Both the position numbers and the translations under genes were made by a program. The notes below the pieces were generated by a model. It had not been told where the DNA came from. It did not search any database and saw only the letters and a program-made list of their open reading frames with translations. DNA of 64,000 nt from GYS-P2D sp964489125 (GTDB lineage: Bacteria; Bacteroidota; Bacteroidia; Chitinophagales; Saprospiraceae), in the NCBI GenBank assembly GCA_964489125.1, contig CAZAXY010000002.1, positions 21,896 through 85,895 on the forward strand. Reading direction: 5' to 3'. Positions within the stretch are counted from its first letter, which is position 1. Each line of letters starts with the position of its first letter. Of the stretch, positions 1 through 9,101 are shown piece by piece.

Positions 1-1
1 A

Positions 2-694
2 AACGAAGTGCTAGTATTGGGCGCTATACACAGTGGGCATCTGACCGATAGTATCTACCATACGGCATATCTTGAAAAGTTGTTTATCGAGATTGGACCA
101 GATTACGTACTTGCAGAAATACCTCCAGACAGGATGCAAGCGGCTATGGAAGGCTTTATGCGTGATGATACGATCTCTGAACCTCGAGTGATGAGATTTC
201 CAGAGTATACTAATGTGATCTTTCCGCTGACGAAAACAATGGATTTTGAAATTATTCCGACAGCGGGATGGACTAGGCCAATGGCGAAGGAGCGTTCTGA
301 TAAACTCACCGCGATAAGTCAAGATCCTAGTCGTGTTGATGATTGGAAAGCCTATACTAGTGCTAACCGAAAGTCTGACTCACTATATCAGGCCACTAAC
401 AAAATTAACGACCCTTACTTTATCCATACTGCCGAGTATGACGACATTCAAGATGTCTTCCTACAAGAATATAATCGTTTGTTTAACGTAGAACTTGGTT
501 TGGGAGGATGGGACAACATCAACATCGCTCATTACTGGAACATTGAAAAAGCTCTTGAAAAACATAGGTATGAAGGCAAGCGAATGTTGATCGTCTATGG
601 CGCTGGACACAAAGGATGGTTCTTACGTCAGCTGGGCAAGCGTGATGACATAGTGCTGCTGGAGATGAAACCATTCTTGGATGCTATTAAGTAA
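2..694 (+). CDS. TraB/ChaN-like (DUF5694-like) protein, 5' end missing
   Basis: The frame is open to the left edge, so the true start is probably outside the window; the GTG at position 8 is only the first internal candidate. The visible part opens with a beta-strand-plus-histidine motif (VLVLGAIHSGHL), followed by PDYVLAEIPPD, and ends with a second strand-histidine motif (IVYGAGHKGWFLRQL). This arrangement, with one His motif at each end and an acidic 'E' after the second strand, is seen in the TraB/ChaN/EreA-like superfamily and in DUF5694. No substrate can be assigned. There is no signal peptide in the visible portion. The protein at 6018-7187 belongs to the same broad fold class but is not a close copy. 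The family is moderately certain, the function unknown. Confidence 0.5.
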   Translation, partial: NEVLVLGAIHSGHLTDSIYHTAYLEKLFIEIGPDYVLAEIPPDRMQAAMEGFMRDDTISEPRVMRFPEYTNVIFPLTKTMDFEIIPTAGWTRPMAKERSDKLTAISQDPSRVDDWKAYTSANRKSDSLYQATNKINDPYFIHTAEYDDIQDVFLQEYNRLFNVELGLGGWDNINIAHYWNIEKALEKHRYEGKRMLIVYGAGHKGWFLRQLGKRDDIVLLEMKPFLDAIK

Positions 695-878
695 ATAGCG
701 CAACTGAATAGCATATTTAAAAGAGAGTAATTATATAGCTGTTCTAATAAGCACACTAATGAATTCATTATAATTCTGTCTATATGATATTCTTCACACA
801 GAACATATAAGTCCTAATTAACATATATAATGTGTTTTGCTGCTCTCAAATTGCTTACTTTTGAATAAACACATAACT

Positions 879-1193
879 ATGAGTAATAAAAGGATTTCGT
901 TGTTCTCAATTCTCCTTGCAAGTCTACTAACAATCGCATCTTGCGGTGGTGGTGCAGATTGTGAAGACCCTGGAGTATTTGATGAGTTTAACAGAATACA
1001 GAGTGAAGCAAATGCACTTGGTGTCCAGTTTGCCAGTGATCAAACACTATGCAATGATTTAAGAAGTATAACTGAAGATCTCATTGACGAAGCAAATGAT
1101 GTGTTAGATTGTGTTGATCCAGATCAACTCAGTCAATTCATGAATAATATTAGCATCGCAGAAACGAATCTTGTCAATTTGAATTGTGGCTAA
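879..1193 (+). CDS. Small hypothetical lipoprotein
   Basis: A 104-residue protein. The ATG at 879 is preferred to the upstream TTG at 837 because it places a lipoprotein signal peptide at the very N-terminus: a short basic segment, a hydrophobic stretch, and a lipobox ending in Cys22 (TIASC), followed by GGG. The mature part is acidic and probably helical, with four further cysteines near DCEDP, TLCND, LDCVD and NLNCG that could form disulfides. I do not recognise a family. It is probably anchored in the outer membrane facing the periplasm. A clear intrinsic terminator follows within 25 bases of the stop. Confidence 0.6.
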   Translation: MSNKRISLFSILLASLLTIASCGGGADCEDPGVFDEFNRIQSEANALGVQFASDQTLCNDLRSITEDLIDEANDVLDCVDPDQLSQFMNNISIAETNLVNLNCG

Positions 1194-1216
1194 TAAAAAA
1201 TTCAAATAGAAGTAGA

Positions 1217-1248
1217 AGCCAAGACGAATCAACGTCTTGGCTTTTTTA
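1217..1248 (+). terminator. Rho-independent terminator after the lipoprotein gene
   Basis: A perfect 10-bp stem (AGCCAAGACG at 1217-1226 with CGTCTTGGCT at 1233-1242) closes a 6-base loop and is followed by a T-run. It lies 24 bases after the stop of the small lipoprotein and 20 bases before the GNAT start, so the two genes are probably separate transcripts. Confidence 0.85.
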
Positions 1249-1267
1249 TTCCCATGAGCTGCATGAT

Positions 1268-1711
1268 ATGAGGAGTATAGAAATCAGACCATTACAAGAT
1301 AAAGACATCGAAGCTCTTGTAGAGCTACTAAAAGAGTTTGCCTTATTCCAAAAGCATCCTGACAGCATGACCAATACTGTCGAACAGCTTAGGCAGGATC
1401 TAGAGCACTTTAGATGTTATGTCGCTCTTGCCGACTCTTCCATTGTAGGCTATACAATCTATTATTCTGCTTACTCCTCATGGAGTGGTAAATCTCTTTA
1501 TATAGAGGACTTATATGTCACAGCTGAGTTCAGAATTATGGGCATAGGTAAGCAGCTCCTTGATACGATCATCCAAGAAGCCAAAGCTACGCAGTGTAAA
1601 AAAGTGAAGTGGCAAGTATCCAAATGGAATAAACATGCGCAAGAATTTTATCGGCATATGGGCGCGAATATGGATGACACCGAAATCAATTGTGATCTGA
1701 ACATCTCATAA
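1268..1711 (+). CDS. GNAT-family N-acetyltransferase
   Basis: A 147-residue cytosolic protein. The ATG at 1268 fits the family start (MRSIEIRPLQDKDIEAL, first strand and helix of the fold); the longer reading frame upstream would run through the preceding terminator. The acetyl-CoA pyrophosphate-binding loop is RIMGIGKQLL at about residue 98, a version of R/Q-x-x-G-x-G/A, preceded by the strand SLYIEDLYV. The C-terminal KKVKWQVSKWNKHAQEFY resembles spermidine/amino-acid acetyltransferases of this group, where the Asn-x-x-A-x-x-F-Y motif follows beta-5. The acceptor substrate cannot be told from sequence. Confidence 0.85.
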   Translation: MRSIEIRPLQDKDIEALVELLKEFALFQKHPDSMTNTVEQLRQDLEHFRCYVALADSSIVGYTIYYSAYSSWSGKSLYIEDLYVTAEFRIMGIGKQLLDTIIQEAKATQCKKVKWQVSKWNKHAQEFYRHMGANMDDTEINCDLNIS

Positions 1712-1745
1712 AATCTGACCGTCTTATCACCTGAAGTGTAGTAGC

Positions 1746-2822
1746 TTAATACTTAAGCTCTGCTACTACTGTAAATAAATCATTAGCGATTTGATTAACA
1801 CTTGAAACACCGTCAACATTGGTGATGACCACCGTTGCTGCTTGAGCACCAGGAATAATTATTAGCATTGCAGTACATCCGACCTGGCCCCCTGTATGAC
1901 CGATAACAGGTCCACTATTAGCGCTTTCTCCGTATAGAAACCAGCCCATGCCATATGGGTTGCCTTCCTTCTTCATCCCACTATCTTGTATCATAAGCAT
2001 GAAGGAATCTTCAGAAATCAACAGATTATTGTTCACAGCTTTGGCAAATAATAATATATCATGAACTGTGGATTGTATCCCGCCGCCTCCCACTCGATCA
2101 CTGAGGTTACTATCAGTTATCTGCTTAAAAGTGCCATTGTCTTCAGTATATACACTTGACTTAGCTTCTGGATAATTACCAAATAATTCTACCGACGTAG
2201 AAGACATACCAGCTATGCCGAATATATGTTCTTTCATATATGCCTCATAAGGCTGTCCCGATGCTCGCTCTATTATAATTGATAACAAGGTGTAGTTATA
2301 AGTCGAATATCTAAATCCTTCTCCTGGCTCAAAGAGCAACTTCCGATTCATAAATAACTTGGCAGCATCGAGATGCGTAGGATAGTTAGAAGTATTCTGC
2401 GCCTCTTTCTTATTCTTGTAGGCCTTGACGCCAGAGGTCTGATGTAACAAGTGCTTCACCTTAGCATTGATGAGTTTTTTATTTTTAATCTCGGGTATAT
2501 ACTTCCCAATTGGATCCTCCAAACTCAATTTGCCTCGTTCTGCAAGCTGCATCGCTGCTATAGCAGTCATGGGCTTGGCAATAGATGCGATCCTGGCAAT
2601 CGTGTGCTCTGTGAAAGGGTCATTAGTTCTTAGGTCTCTGACTCCTGCTCCATGAAACCAGCTAACAGTATCTTTTAGTACGCCTGCTGCGATTCCGACT
2701 GAGTTGCCGTCTTCAATAACTTGGTTAATTGCCTTAGCCAATCGCTCAGCGGCAGATTCTTGTGCATCAGAGACTGTGGTGGTAAATAGTAAAACAAAGA
2801 GTAGTTTAACTAAACATTTCAT
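1746..2822 (-). CDS. Secreted serine hydrolase, beta-lactamase/class C PBP fold
   Basis: A 358-residue protein with an N-terminal signal peptide (basic start, hydrophobic core, TTVSDAQ). The nucleophile motif SxxK is SIAK at about residue 79, the Tyr motif is in FRYSTYNYTLL at about 165, and the third motif is GHTGGQVG at about 305, as in class C beta-lactamases, DD-peptidases and EstB-like esterases (Pfam Beta-lactamase). The length suits a single domain with no C-terminal lipocalin-like extension. Members act on peptidoglycan stem peptides, D-amino-acid peptides or esters; the sequence does not distinguish these. It lies on the same strand as the vWA and WYL genes upstream, but 80 bases away, so cotranscription is possible rather than shown. 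Confidence 0.85.
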   Translation of the reverse strand: MKCLVKLLFVLLFTTTVSDAQESAAERLAKAINQVIEDGNSVGIAAGVLKDTVSWFHGAGVRDLRTNDPFTEHTIARIASIAKPMTAIAAMQLAERGKLSLEDPIGKYIPEIKNKKLINAKVKHLLHQTSGVKAYKNKKEAQNTSNYPTHLDAAKLFMNRKLLFEPGEGFRYSTYNYTLLSIIIERASGQPYEAYMKEHIFGIAGMSSTSVELFGNYPEAKSSVYTEDNGTFKQITDSNLSDRVGGGGIQSTVHDILLFAKAVNNNLLISEDSFMLMIQDSGMKKEGNPYGMGWFLYGESANSGPVIGHTGGQVGCTAMLIIIPGAQAATVVITNVDGVSSVNQIANDLFTVVAELKY

Positions 2823-2902
2823 TCTAAAGTTGGGTGATGCTTGTGATACTGATCAATATACCTAAGATAAGACGAATATGTCAATCTACAATATTCAAAA
2901 AC

Positions 2903-3526
2903 TTATGCTCTTATTAATTTTTCACTAATGCTATTATATGATTTACGAGCTATTGCCGACAACATACTTCGCCCAATCTGCGGCTTATCCAAGGCTTCTT
3001 CACTGAGTTGATAGTAGTTCGTGATGTTCAATGACTTGCAGAAGTGTGCTACACCCTCATGTGCTCCTATATAATTAAATATCCACCCTTGGCCCTTCAC
3101 ACAATCTATCAACCGCCGTATAGCATTGATACAGTACTTCTTAGAACCGTTCTCTACTCCATCCGAGATGATAGTTACCATCACCTTTTCATCAGTACTC
3201 AGTTGGGCGGATCGCAACATTCCGATCGAAGAACCCAAACAGTCTAATAGAGGAGTCGTAGAGTTTGGATTATACTCTTTAGATGATAATGGTTCAATCT
3301 CATCTGCATCTTGATTGTAGCGATGCATCTTGGTTCCAAGGCCGTTAAAAGAAAATAGTGAGATCTTCTGACGCTGACCCAATGCATCATCGGGACTGTG
3401 ATGGTTCTGAATTGTTAGGATGGTATCATTAATGCTTTGGACAACTGTAGATTTCATCTTCTGCATTGAGGCGCTTTCATCGACGAGTATTAGGTTATGT
3501 AGGATATTGTTAGTCTGATGTGTCAT
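2903..3526 (-). CDS. von Willebrand factor A (vWA) domain protein
   Basis: A 207-residue protein that is almost entirely one vWA domain. The metal-ion-dependent adhesion site is intact: DESAS near residue 17, a Thr in NSTTPLLDCLG near 90, and the Asp of TIISDGVENGS near 122. No signal peptide or membrane segment is visible, so it should be cytosolic. Cytosolic vWA proteins of this size often act as Mg-dependent protein-binding partners in regulatory or chaperone-like pairs. It lies 134 bases downstream of a WYL-domain regulator gene on the same strand, which suggests a regulator and target pair. The biological role is unknown. Confidence 0.8.
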   Translation of the reverse strand: MTHQTNNILHNLILVDESASMQKMKSTVVQSINDTILTIQNHHSPDDALGQRQKISLFSFNGLGTKMHRYNQDADEIEPLSSKEYNPNSTTPLLDCLGSSIGMLRSAQLSTDEKVMVTIISDGVENGSKKYCINAIRRLIDCVKGQGWIFNYIGAHEGVAHFCKSLNITNYYQLSEEALDKPQIGRSMLSAIARKSYNSISEKLIRA

Positions 3527-3660
3527 TGTTGGGATGATTTGTTGTGATGCAATATATGTGCTATCGTGTAGTGATTATGCATGATAAATAAACATAATGT
3601 ATAATCATCTGAATAAAAGTAACATAGGGATACAATCGTGGTATTAGGGTATCACCTTAA

Positions 3661-4671
3661 TTAGCTGTAGTGTTTACCCATATTTCGAATGACCTCCCTC
3701 ATCTCTTGTCGTAACGACTGTGGTTCTATCACTTCGACACCCTTCCTGTAAGAGCATAATTCACTCACCAACTCAAAATTAATAATGACGTGTAGGCTAA
3801 AGATCGCATAGTCATGTTGTTCCTCGATCAATGTCTGTGAGGAGTGCATCGGACGAGTTTTAAAGTATTGAATCTGCAAGCCAGTTGCTCTGATCAAGAT
3901 ACGCTCTGGTTCTGAACCTGGCGCAATCGTCAATCCTATAACATCACTAAAATATGTGGCAGCATTGAAGCCCTCATCATATATATAGGCAGTCATGCTG
4001 TCTATAACTTCATATATCCGATCAAGCGCTAATGTTCTAATTTGTTCCTTATCATGATGGTAGCCGATCAGGTACCAACGCTTTTGGAACTCCTTTAGCA
4101 GATATGGACTCATGAGGTGATTACTGCGCTTACGGCCAAAAGGTTGATAGATGATGCTTACAGTCTGTTTCTTACTGATACAATTGTAGAGGTGATACAA
4201 CCACTCCTGCCCAGGTGCATCAAGAGGATGGTCAAAGTGAATAATAGACTCAGCCCGATCTACCCTATTGTCTATCGTATGTTGCAACTTGGTGATAATT
4301 GATTGTACACCCATTATATCTGAGAGTCCACCGAACTGCTTTAATATTTCTAAAGCTTGGTTCAGTTGAGACTTGTCTTCTTTATTAATTACAACTTCAC
4401 TAATTGCATATCGCGGATCCGTATAGTAATATGACTTTTCTTTACGATCGTAATCTATCGGCGCATAATAACCCAATATGTCATTATTGCGCATGACAGC
4501 AAGATCACCTTTGATTGTGCGTTCTGATAGATTTATCTCCATACCAGTGACAATACCAATCTCTCGGGCACATTCCTCAGCGAGGGTACGCCAATCCCAC
4601 CGACCATTGCGATCACGCAGACACCGATCAATGGTTCGATATCTGATAATTGCATGTTTATTAGTAGGCAT
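3661..4671 (-). CDS. WYL-domain transcriptional regulator
   Basis: A 336-residue protein. The N-terminal 90 residues (RYRTIDRCLRDR, then LSERTIKGDLAVMR) form the winged helix-turn-helix typical of Bacteroidota WYL regulators. The WYL domain spans about residues 150-260 and carries the diagnostic RWYLIGYHHD with an upstream VSIIYQPFG strand and a downstream LALDRI. A C-terminal WCX-like extension ends with GVEVIEPQSLRQEM. WYL domains bind nucleotide or nucleic-acid ligands, and these regulators often control defence or DNA-damage genes. The nearest candidate target is the vWA gene directly downstream. The region upstream (4672-4883) is shared with the divergent endonuclease I gene. Confidence 0.88.
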   Translation of the reverse strand: MPTNKHAIIRYRTIDRCLRDRNGRWDWRTLAEECAREIGIVTGMEINLSERTIKGDLAVMRNNDILGYYAPIDYDRKEKSYYYTDPRYAISEVVINKEDKSQLNQALEILKQFGGLSDIMGVQSIITKLQHTIDNRVDRAESIIHFDHPLDAPGQEWLYHLYNCISKKQTVSIIYQPFGRKRSNHLMSPYLLKEFQKRWYLIGYHHDKEQIRTLALDRIYEVIDSMTAYIYDEGFNAATYFSDVIGLTIAPGSEPERILIRATGLQIQYFKTRPMHSSQTLIEEQHDYAIFSLHVIINFELVSELCSYRKGVEVIEPQSLRQEMREVIRNMGKHYS

Positions 4672-4883
4672 CTACTGTTGTGTTAGTCTATTACCACGGA
4701 TAAATTGAGTGGAGACCTTATCTACTGTGGTTTATAGATGGATTTAACAAATATAAGCATAGTACAAGGTCTAAAGCGCTAATATCGTGGCATTAATACA
4801 TTTTGATTTTTAGTATAGGACATTTTTTAAGATAATCGTCGATTTCATTTTTGAGAACACGTAGTGCTTATTATATTCGATAT

Positions 4884-6008
4884 ATGAATCGGGTCTTACT
4901 ATCTATCATTGCTATAGGTCTATCTTCCTATTTAGGTGGTCAGGCATCCCTTTTCACAGATCTCTCGGGCAGCGCACTGGAAGCAGAAGTCATTGCGAAT
5001 TACAAGCCAAAGTTTGTTGAAGTATTACCACGAGCTAAGCATATAATGCTGACGGATGTCTTCAACAATAATCATCGTGTCAGGACCTTTTATACAGAGA
5101 CTGATTTTGAAGTACCTATAGATGAGAAGTATCCAGCATACTATCTAAGCCAAGCAAGCTCAGGCAGAAAGGCTGTTCATATTGATCATATTTATCCCCA
5201 GTCCAAGGGAGCTAAAGCATCCTATGGTAATGCATATTCTGATCTGTATAATCTCATCCCAATAAGAGGAGATATCCTATCTCGTCATCGTACGGTCTTA
5301 TATAAAAATATACCTGATCAAACTACAGAACACTGGATTAGCAATGATCGTGAGTTTAAGAGTACCAAATATCTATCAAATGAGACCATAGTAGACTATA
5401 ACGAATTTTATAGACCTGATTCTCGGGAGCTCTGGATTGAGCCAGCAGAACATCTCAAGGGTGATGTGGCAAGGTCGATATTCTATTTCTATACCATGTA
5501 TCGTGATGCAGCAATTGAAACAGATGCGCAATACTTTGATAGTATGAGAACCGATTTATGTGAATGGCATAGGTCAGATGCAGTAGATAAATCCGAGCGT
5601 ACTAAAAATAGGAGAATCGCCTTGCACCAGGATAACAAGGTAAACCCATTCATCCTCGATCACACATTAGCTGATCGTATGTATTGCAAAAACGATATCT
5701 CTACTGCTGAGAATCACGACTATGCATTCCTTAATACTGCTAATGCAATTAAGGACTTTGATCCACGTATCACCACTCTTCGGGGAACCCATAATCAACT
5801 CGACATCAGTAATATAAAACCGGGCAAATACTCTCTCCGCATCTTCTCAGAAAATGGTCAGAAGCTGTATCACATCGACGAAGAACTGGATTTTTTCAAC
5901 ACTATTAACCTGTGGAATGTAAAAACAGGTAGATACTTCGTCCATCTCTTTAATCTGGATACAGGTCAGAAATACTCCGATGTATTAGACTTGATCGAGA
6001 CTAAATAG
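4884..6008 (+). CDS. Secreted endonuclease I family nuclease with a T9SS-like tail
   Basis: A 374-residue protein. The ATG at 4884 is chosen over the TTG at 4851 because a signal peptide (VLLSIIAIGLSSYLGGQA) then starts at residue 3. DLSGSAL followed by NYKP and the motif HIDHIYPQSKGA with SDLYNLIPI (about residues 98-125) match the EndA/endonuclease I family, beta-beta-alpha-metal nucleases that cut DNA non-specifically. RSIFYFYTMYRD at about 200 fits the family helix. The final 75 residues (LDISNIKPGKYSLRIFSENGQ, ending in YFVHLFNLDTGQ) look like a beta-sandwich T9SS cargo tail, though a clear 'NP' sorting start is missing. It is probably exported and used for nutrient DNA or competitor DNA. 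Confidence 0.8.
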   Translation: MNRVLLSIIAIGLSSYLGGQASLFTDLSGSALEAEVIANYKPKFVEVLPRAKHIMLTDVFNNNHRVRTFYTETDFEVPIDEKYPAYYLSQASSGRKAVHIDHIYPQSKGAKASYGNAYSDLYNLIPIRGDILSRHRTVLYKNIPDQTTEHWISNDREFKSTKYLSNETIVDYNEFYRPDSRELWIEPAEHLKGDVARSIFYFYTMYRDAAIETDAQYFDSMRTDLCEWHRSDAVDKSERTKNRRIALHQDNKVNPFILDHTLADRMYCKNDISTAENHDYAFLNTANAIKDFDPRITTLRGTHNQLDISNIKPGKYSLRIFSENGQKLYHIDEELDFFNTINLWNVKTGRYFVHLFNLDTGQKYSDVLDLIETK

Positions 6009-6017
6009 TAGGACCTA

Positions 6018-7187
6018 TCACTTCACTTCTTGCTCTATAGTAGTGATGTCGGTGCCATCATAAATCTCTATTCGATACTTACCCGGTGAGAGTACCAGTA
6101 CTTTATTATCATTCTGATACTTCAGTTCTATTCGATCTACTGGCACCGAATCAGTTTCGCCTATAGGGAATGCCGCAACCAAGACAGGATAATCAGTAAT
6201 TCCGTCTTTATTGATTTCTAAAGCCTGACGCTGACCATTATGATACATCCAGTTAGGACGCCCATTGTTATAGACAGTTCTTGGATGAAGGACTTCGACA
6301 TCTACATGAGGAGTTATAGCTACGAGTGAGCTATTGGCATCTGTAAACACTGAAGGAGTGGTTACATTGACATGCCTGATTAATGGGTGTTCATTGTTTA
6401 TAAACTTCTCTGTGAAATTGTCTTGGTATATCGTTAGCGGATCCAAACCGGTCTTGGCTTTTAAGTAACTAGCCATCCATAGTGACTCAGAATTCTTCTT
6501 TAGATCGGACTCTATTGCATGATGAAAACCGCACAGGATAACCAATTTAGCTTCTGGATTATCATTCAGATATGCTGCGATGTTGTCTGCTTGAACCTCT
6601 TCTCTACCCTTCTCGCCTCCTCTTGTATTCCGCTCATACGGAAATAGCCGGTAATCAAAATTGAGTGCCTTTCTTACGATGTTTCCCATCTGTGGCTCTA
6701 GCGTATAGGTCCCTGTAATAGGATGATTAAGAGGATATCCTCTGTCATGAAGCATGGTGTCAGCTAAAGTGTTGTCCGGATAGCTAGACAAGGTCTCCAT
6801 ACCAAGGTGTCCATATCCTATCTTAGCCAATTCGGTAATAAGGTCCAATGCAAATATTCTATGTTGAGGCTTAGCATGATTTTCGCTGATAATTACGATT
6901 CTGTGATTTCTCGCAGATTGGACTATGAGGGGCAATGCACTCTGTATACTCAGGCCACCAAGATTGAGTGAGTCAACACCCCAGGACACATCTACATCGC
7001 TGTATGATGTAGACCCCCGATAGTCTCCTATGAGAGAGGAGAGCAAGGCTGCCCGAGACTCATAGATTTTACCGTCTGCAAGATCCTTCTCGATTTCATG
7101 AGAAAACTTAGGTGAGTAAGGATGATTTTGAGCTTGACTGCAATAGTGAATTGCGAATAGCAATATGAGTGTACTTAGGACCTTCAT
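6018..7187 (-). CDS. Secreted EreA/ChaN/TraB-like protein
   Basis: A 389-residue protein when started at the ATG at 7187. This start is preferred to the one at 7238 because it puts a signal peptide (MKVLSTLILLFAIHYCSQAQ) at the N-terminus. The conserved features are IVIISENHAKPQHRIF at about residue 92, with Glu and His as in EreA/ChaN-type proteins, HLGMETLS at about 125, and LVILCGFHHAIESD at about 217 with a His pair. ChaN binds haem and EreA hydrolyses macrolide esters; the residues here do not choose between these. The C-terminal 60 residues form a beta-rich domain. It converges with the endonuclease I gene, 9 bases apart. Confidence 0.55.
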   Translation of the reverse strand: MKVLSTLILLFAIHYCSQAQNHPYSPKFSHEIEKDLADGKIYESRAALLSSLIGDYRGSTSYSDVDVSWGVDSLNLGGLSIQSALPLIVQSARNHRIVIISENHAKPQHRIFALDLITELAKIGYGHLGMETLSSYPDNTLADTMLHDRGYPLNHPITGTYTLEPQMGNIVRKALNFDYRLFPYERNTRGGEKGREEVQADNIAAYLNDNPEAKLVILCGFHHAIESDLKKNSESLWMASYLKAKTGLDPLTIYQDNFTEKFINNEHPLIRHVNVTTPSVFTDANSSLVAITPHVDVEVLHPRTVYNNGRPNWMYHNGQRQALEINKDGITDYPVLVAAFPIGETDSVPVDRIELKYQNDNKVLVLSPGKYRIEIYDGTDITTIEQEVK

Positions 7188-7618
7188 GAGAGTCGAAATG
7201 TGTTCAGTGTTCCACTTAAGGTACGACATTACATCCACGCTTATAAAGGATACCTGAGGCTATAACAATTATTTATCATAAAAAAACCTCGGCGGAAAGC
7301 CGAGGCAACTTTTTAATAAACCAATCTCATAAAAAGGAAAAGATTATAATAAAAAGACGAAATCCATCATTAGCCCATAAACATGGCACATCGTAATCAA
7401 CAGAAATCACATTGACATGCCAGTCGATCTTAGTCACAGCTTTTCCTTCGTATGATAGTAGATAAAAAGGGTACGTTTTCGTCTATCATTAACTGCCTAT
7501 GCAGTCTGTACTAAAATCAGAGTTTAATTTTTATATTCAATCATTATTGAATGTGTAATCGTCTGATAATATGTGAATATACACATATTATATTTTTTAA
7601 TATATTATTTGCACAATT
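7188..7618. other. Non-coding region after ftsZ
   Basis: About 430 bases lie between the ftsZ stop and the start of the EreA/ChaN-like gene, both on the minus strand. I find no convincing gene in it: the best small frame, starting at 7489 on the minus strand, stops after 19 codons. The ftsZ-proximal half is strongly AT-rich. The only clear element is the terminator at 7281-7316. The left part presumably contains the promoter and leader of the gene starting at 7187. Confidence 0.6.
7281..7316 (-). terminator. Intrinsic terminator closing the mraZ-ftsZ cluster
   Basis: A perfect 7-bp GC-rich stem (CCTCGGC at 7287-7293 with GCCGAGG at 7299-7305) has a 5-base loop. On the minus strand it is followed by a U-run from the A-run at 7281-7286; a shorter T-run at 7311-7315 on the other side could also stop plus-strand reads. 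It is the first strong terminator downstream of ftsZ, about 300 bases from its stop. Confidence 0.8.
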
Positions 7619-9076
7619 TTAATCTACATTTTCATGTAGAAAAGAATTATTAGTTTTTTCTAAGGGTCGTTCGCCATCTGGCCCGACCGAAAATGAAGAT
7701 AATCTCCTCGCATCACGAGCTGCCTCGACATCATCAAGATTTACTCTTCTACGCTTATAAGCAGGCTCATTTTCCATGTCATTAATGGCCTGAGGATTGT
7801 CAAAACTCGGCGCTATAGTATTACGCATATAGCTCCGTCGTGCGTCTTCAAGCTTTCTGAATCGCTCCTTCTCTTCATCAGAAAATGATGTGTTTTCTGG
7901 TTTTGCTGCCTCGACTGTATTATCTAGTGAATAGGAGTTATTCAGGGCTTCAATAGTCTGACGAACATCATCTTCTTCAAAGTCAAATGTATGAGTGTCC
8001 TCACCTTCAATAGCGCCGACTGATATACCATTAGACTCTGTCCATTCTTGCGACTCATCCAGTGGCACACGCACTTTAGTCTCTTTAGTTTTCGTCGTAT
8101 CAGTAGCTGTAGAATTAGCTCTAAATCCAGTTGCTATCAATGTTACACATAGCTGCTCTCCCAGGCTGTCATCATGACAATTCCCCCAGATGATGTTGGT
8201 ACCATATCCCGCTTCTTCTTGTACATAATCCGTAATCTCTGCAACCTCCTGCATGGTCACCTCTTTTTTACCGGAGGTGATATTGAGCAATATATGCTGC
8301 GCTCCTCGGATGTCATTATCCTCTAGTAATGGAGAATTCATTGCCTCATTAATCGCTCTACGAGCACGCTCCTCTCCTTCGGCAAGCCCGCTACCCATAA
8401 TTGAGATGCCCGATCCTCTCATTACCGTATTGACATCTTCAAAATCTACATTGATATATCCTGGTACAGTAATAATCTCGGCAATGCCCTTGGCTGCAGT
8501 GGTTAATATATTATCTGCTTCGCCAAAAGCCTCAGATAGCTTGAGATTACCATAAATTTCGCTTAAGCGATCGTTAGATATCGTCAGATATGCATCAACA
8601 TTAGACTTCAATTCCTCGAGTCCTTCGAGCGCATAACGCTGTCTGCGGTTACCTTCAAATTTGAATGGAAGCGTAACGATTGCAACTGTGAGAATACCCA
8701 TTTCTTTAGCTGCCTTAGCCACCACAGGAGCAGCACCAGTTCCAGTACCACCACCCATTCCAGCGGTGATGAATACCATCTTAGTACCATCATCGAGGAA
8801 TCTCTTGATGTCGTCAATCGATTCCATACATGCCTGCTTGCCAACCTCTGGTTTAGAACCAGCGCCTCGGCCATCAGTCAAGTTGGGTCCGAGCTGTATC
8901 TGAGTTTCTACAGGACTATTCTCAAGTGCTTGAATGTCCGTATTACATACTGCAAAATCAACACCAGTTATACCTTGTTTGAACATACTTGCAACAGCGT
9001 TACCGCCGCCACCTCCAACACCAATTACTTTAATAATCGAGCCGTCTCGTTTCTTAAAATCAAACTCCAAGGACAT
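7619..9076 (-). CDS. ftsZ: Cell division protein FtsZ
   Basis: A 485-residue tubulin-like GTPase that polymerises at midcell. The GTPase domain has IKVIGVGGGGGNAV at about residue 15 and the tubulin signature AGMGGGTGTGAAPV at about 105; the T7-loop NVDFEDV follows near 208. The globular part ends near residue 320. A long acidic linker with TSFSDEEKERFRKLEDARR leads to a C-terminal peptide ending NNSFLHENVD, which differs from the enterobacterial FtsA/ZipA-binding tail and resembles the Bacteroidota form. It is the last gene of the division cluster, 25 bases after ftsA. Confidence 0.98.
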   Translation of the reverse strand: MSLEFDFKKRDGSIIKVIGVGGGGGNAVASMFKQGITGVDFAVCNTDIQALENSPVETQIQLGPNLTDGRGAGSKPEVGKQACMESIDDIKRFLDDGTKMVFITAGMGGGTGTGAAPVVAKAAKEMGILTVAIVTLPFKFEGNRRQRYALEGLEELKSNVDAYLTISNDRLSEIYGNLKLSEAFGEADNILTTAAKGIAEIITVPGYINVDFEDVNTVMRGSGISIMGSGLAEGEERARRAINEAMNSPLLEDNDIRGAQHILLNITSGKKEVTMQEVAEITDYVQEEAGYGTNIIWGNCHDDSLGEQLCVTLIATGFRANSTATDTTKTKETKVRVPLDESQEWTESNGISVGAIEGEDTHTFDFEEDDVRQTIEALNNSYSLDNTVEAAKPENTSFSDEEKERFRKLEDARRSYMRNTIAPSFDNPQAINDMENEPAYKRRRVNLDDVEAARDARRLSSFSVGPDGERPLEKTNNSFLHENVD

Positions 9077-9101
9077 ATTTCATCATTTTTAATAAAGTCA
9101 A

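Noticed and set aside
4770..4785. Shared 15-base sequence TCTAAAGCGCTAATA, also present near 23521
   Set aside because: One or two such matches are expected by chance in 64 kb of AT-rich DNA, and the sites share no context.
7327..7489. Small minus-strand gene downstream of ftsZ
   Set aside because: An apparent 50-codon frame depended on miscounting a T-run; with the correct five T residues it stops after 19 codons.
8253..8555. Plus-strand frames within ftsZ, ftsA and other division genes
   Set aside because: They are shadows of strongly conserved minus-strand genes with all expected motifs.
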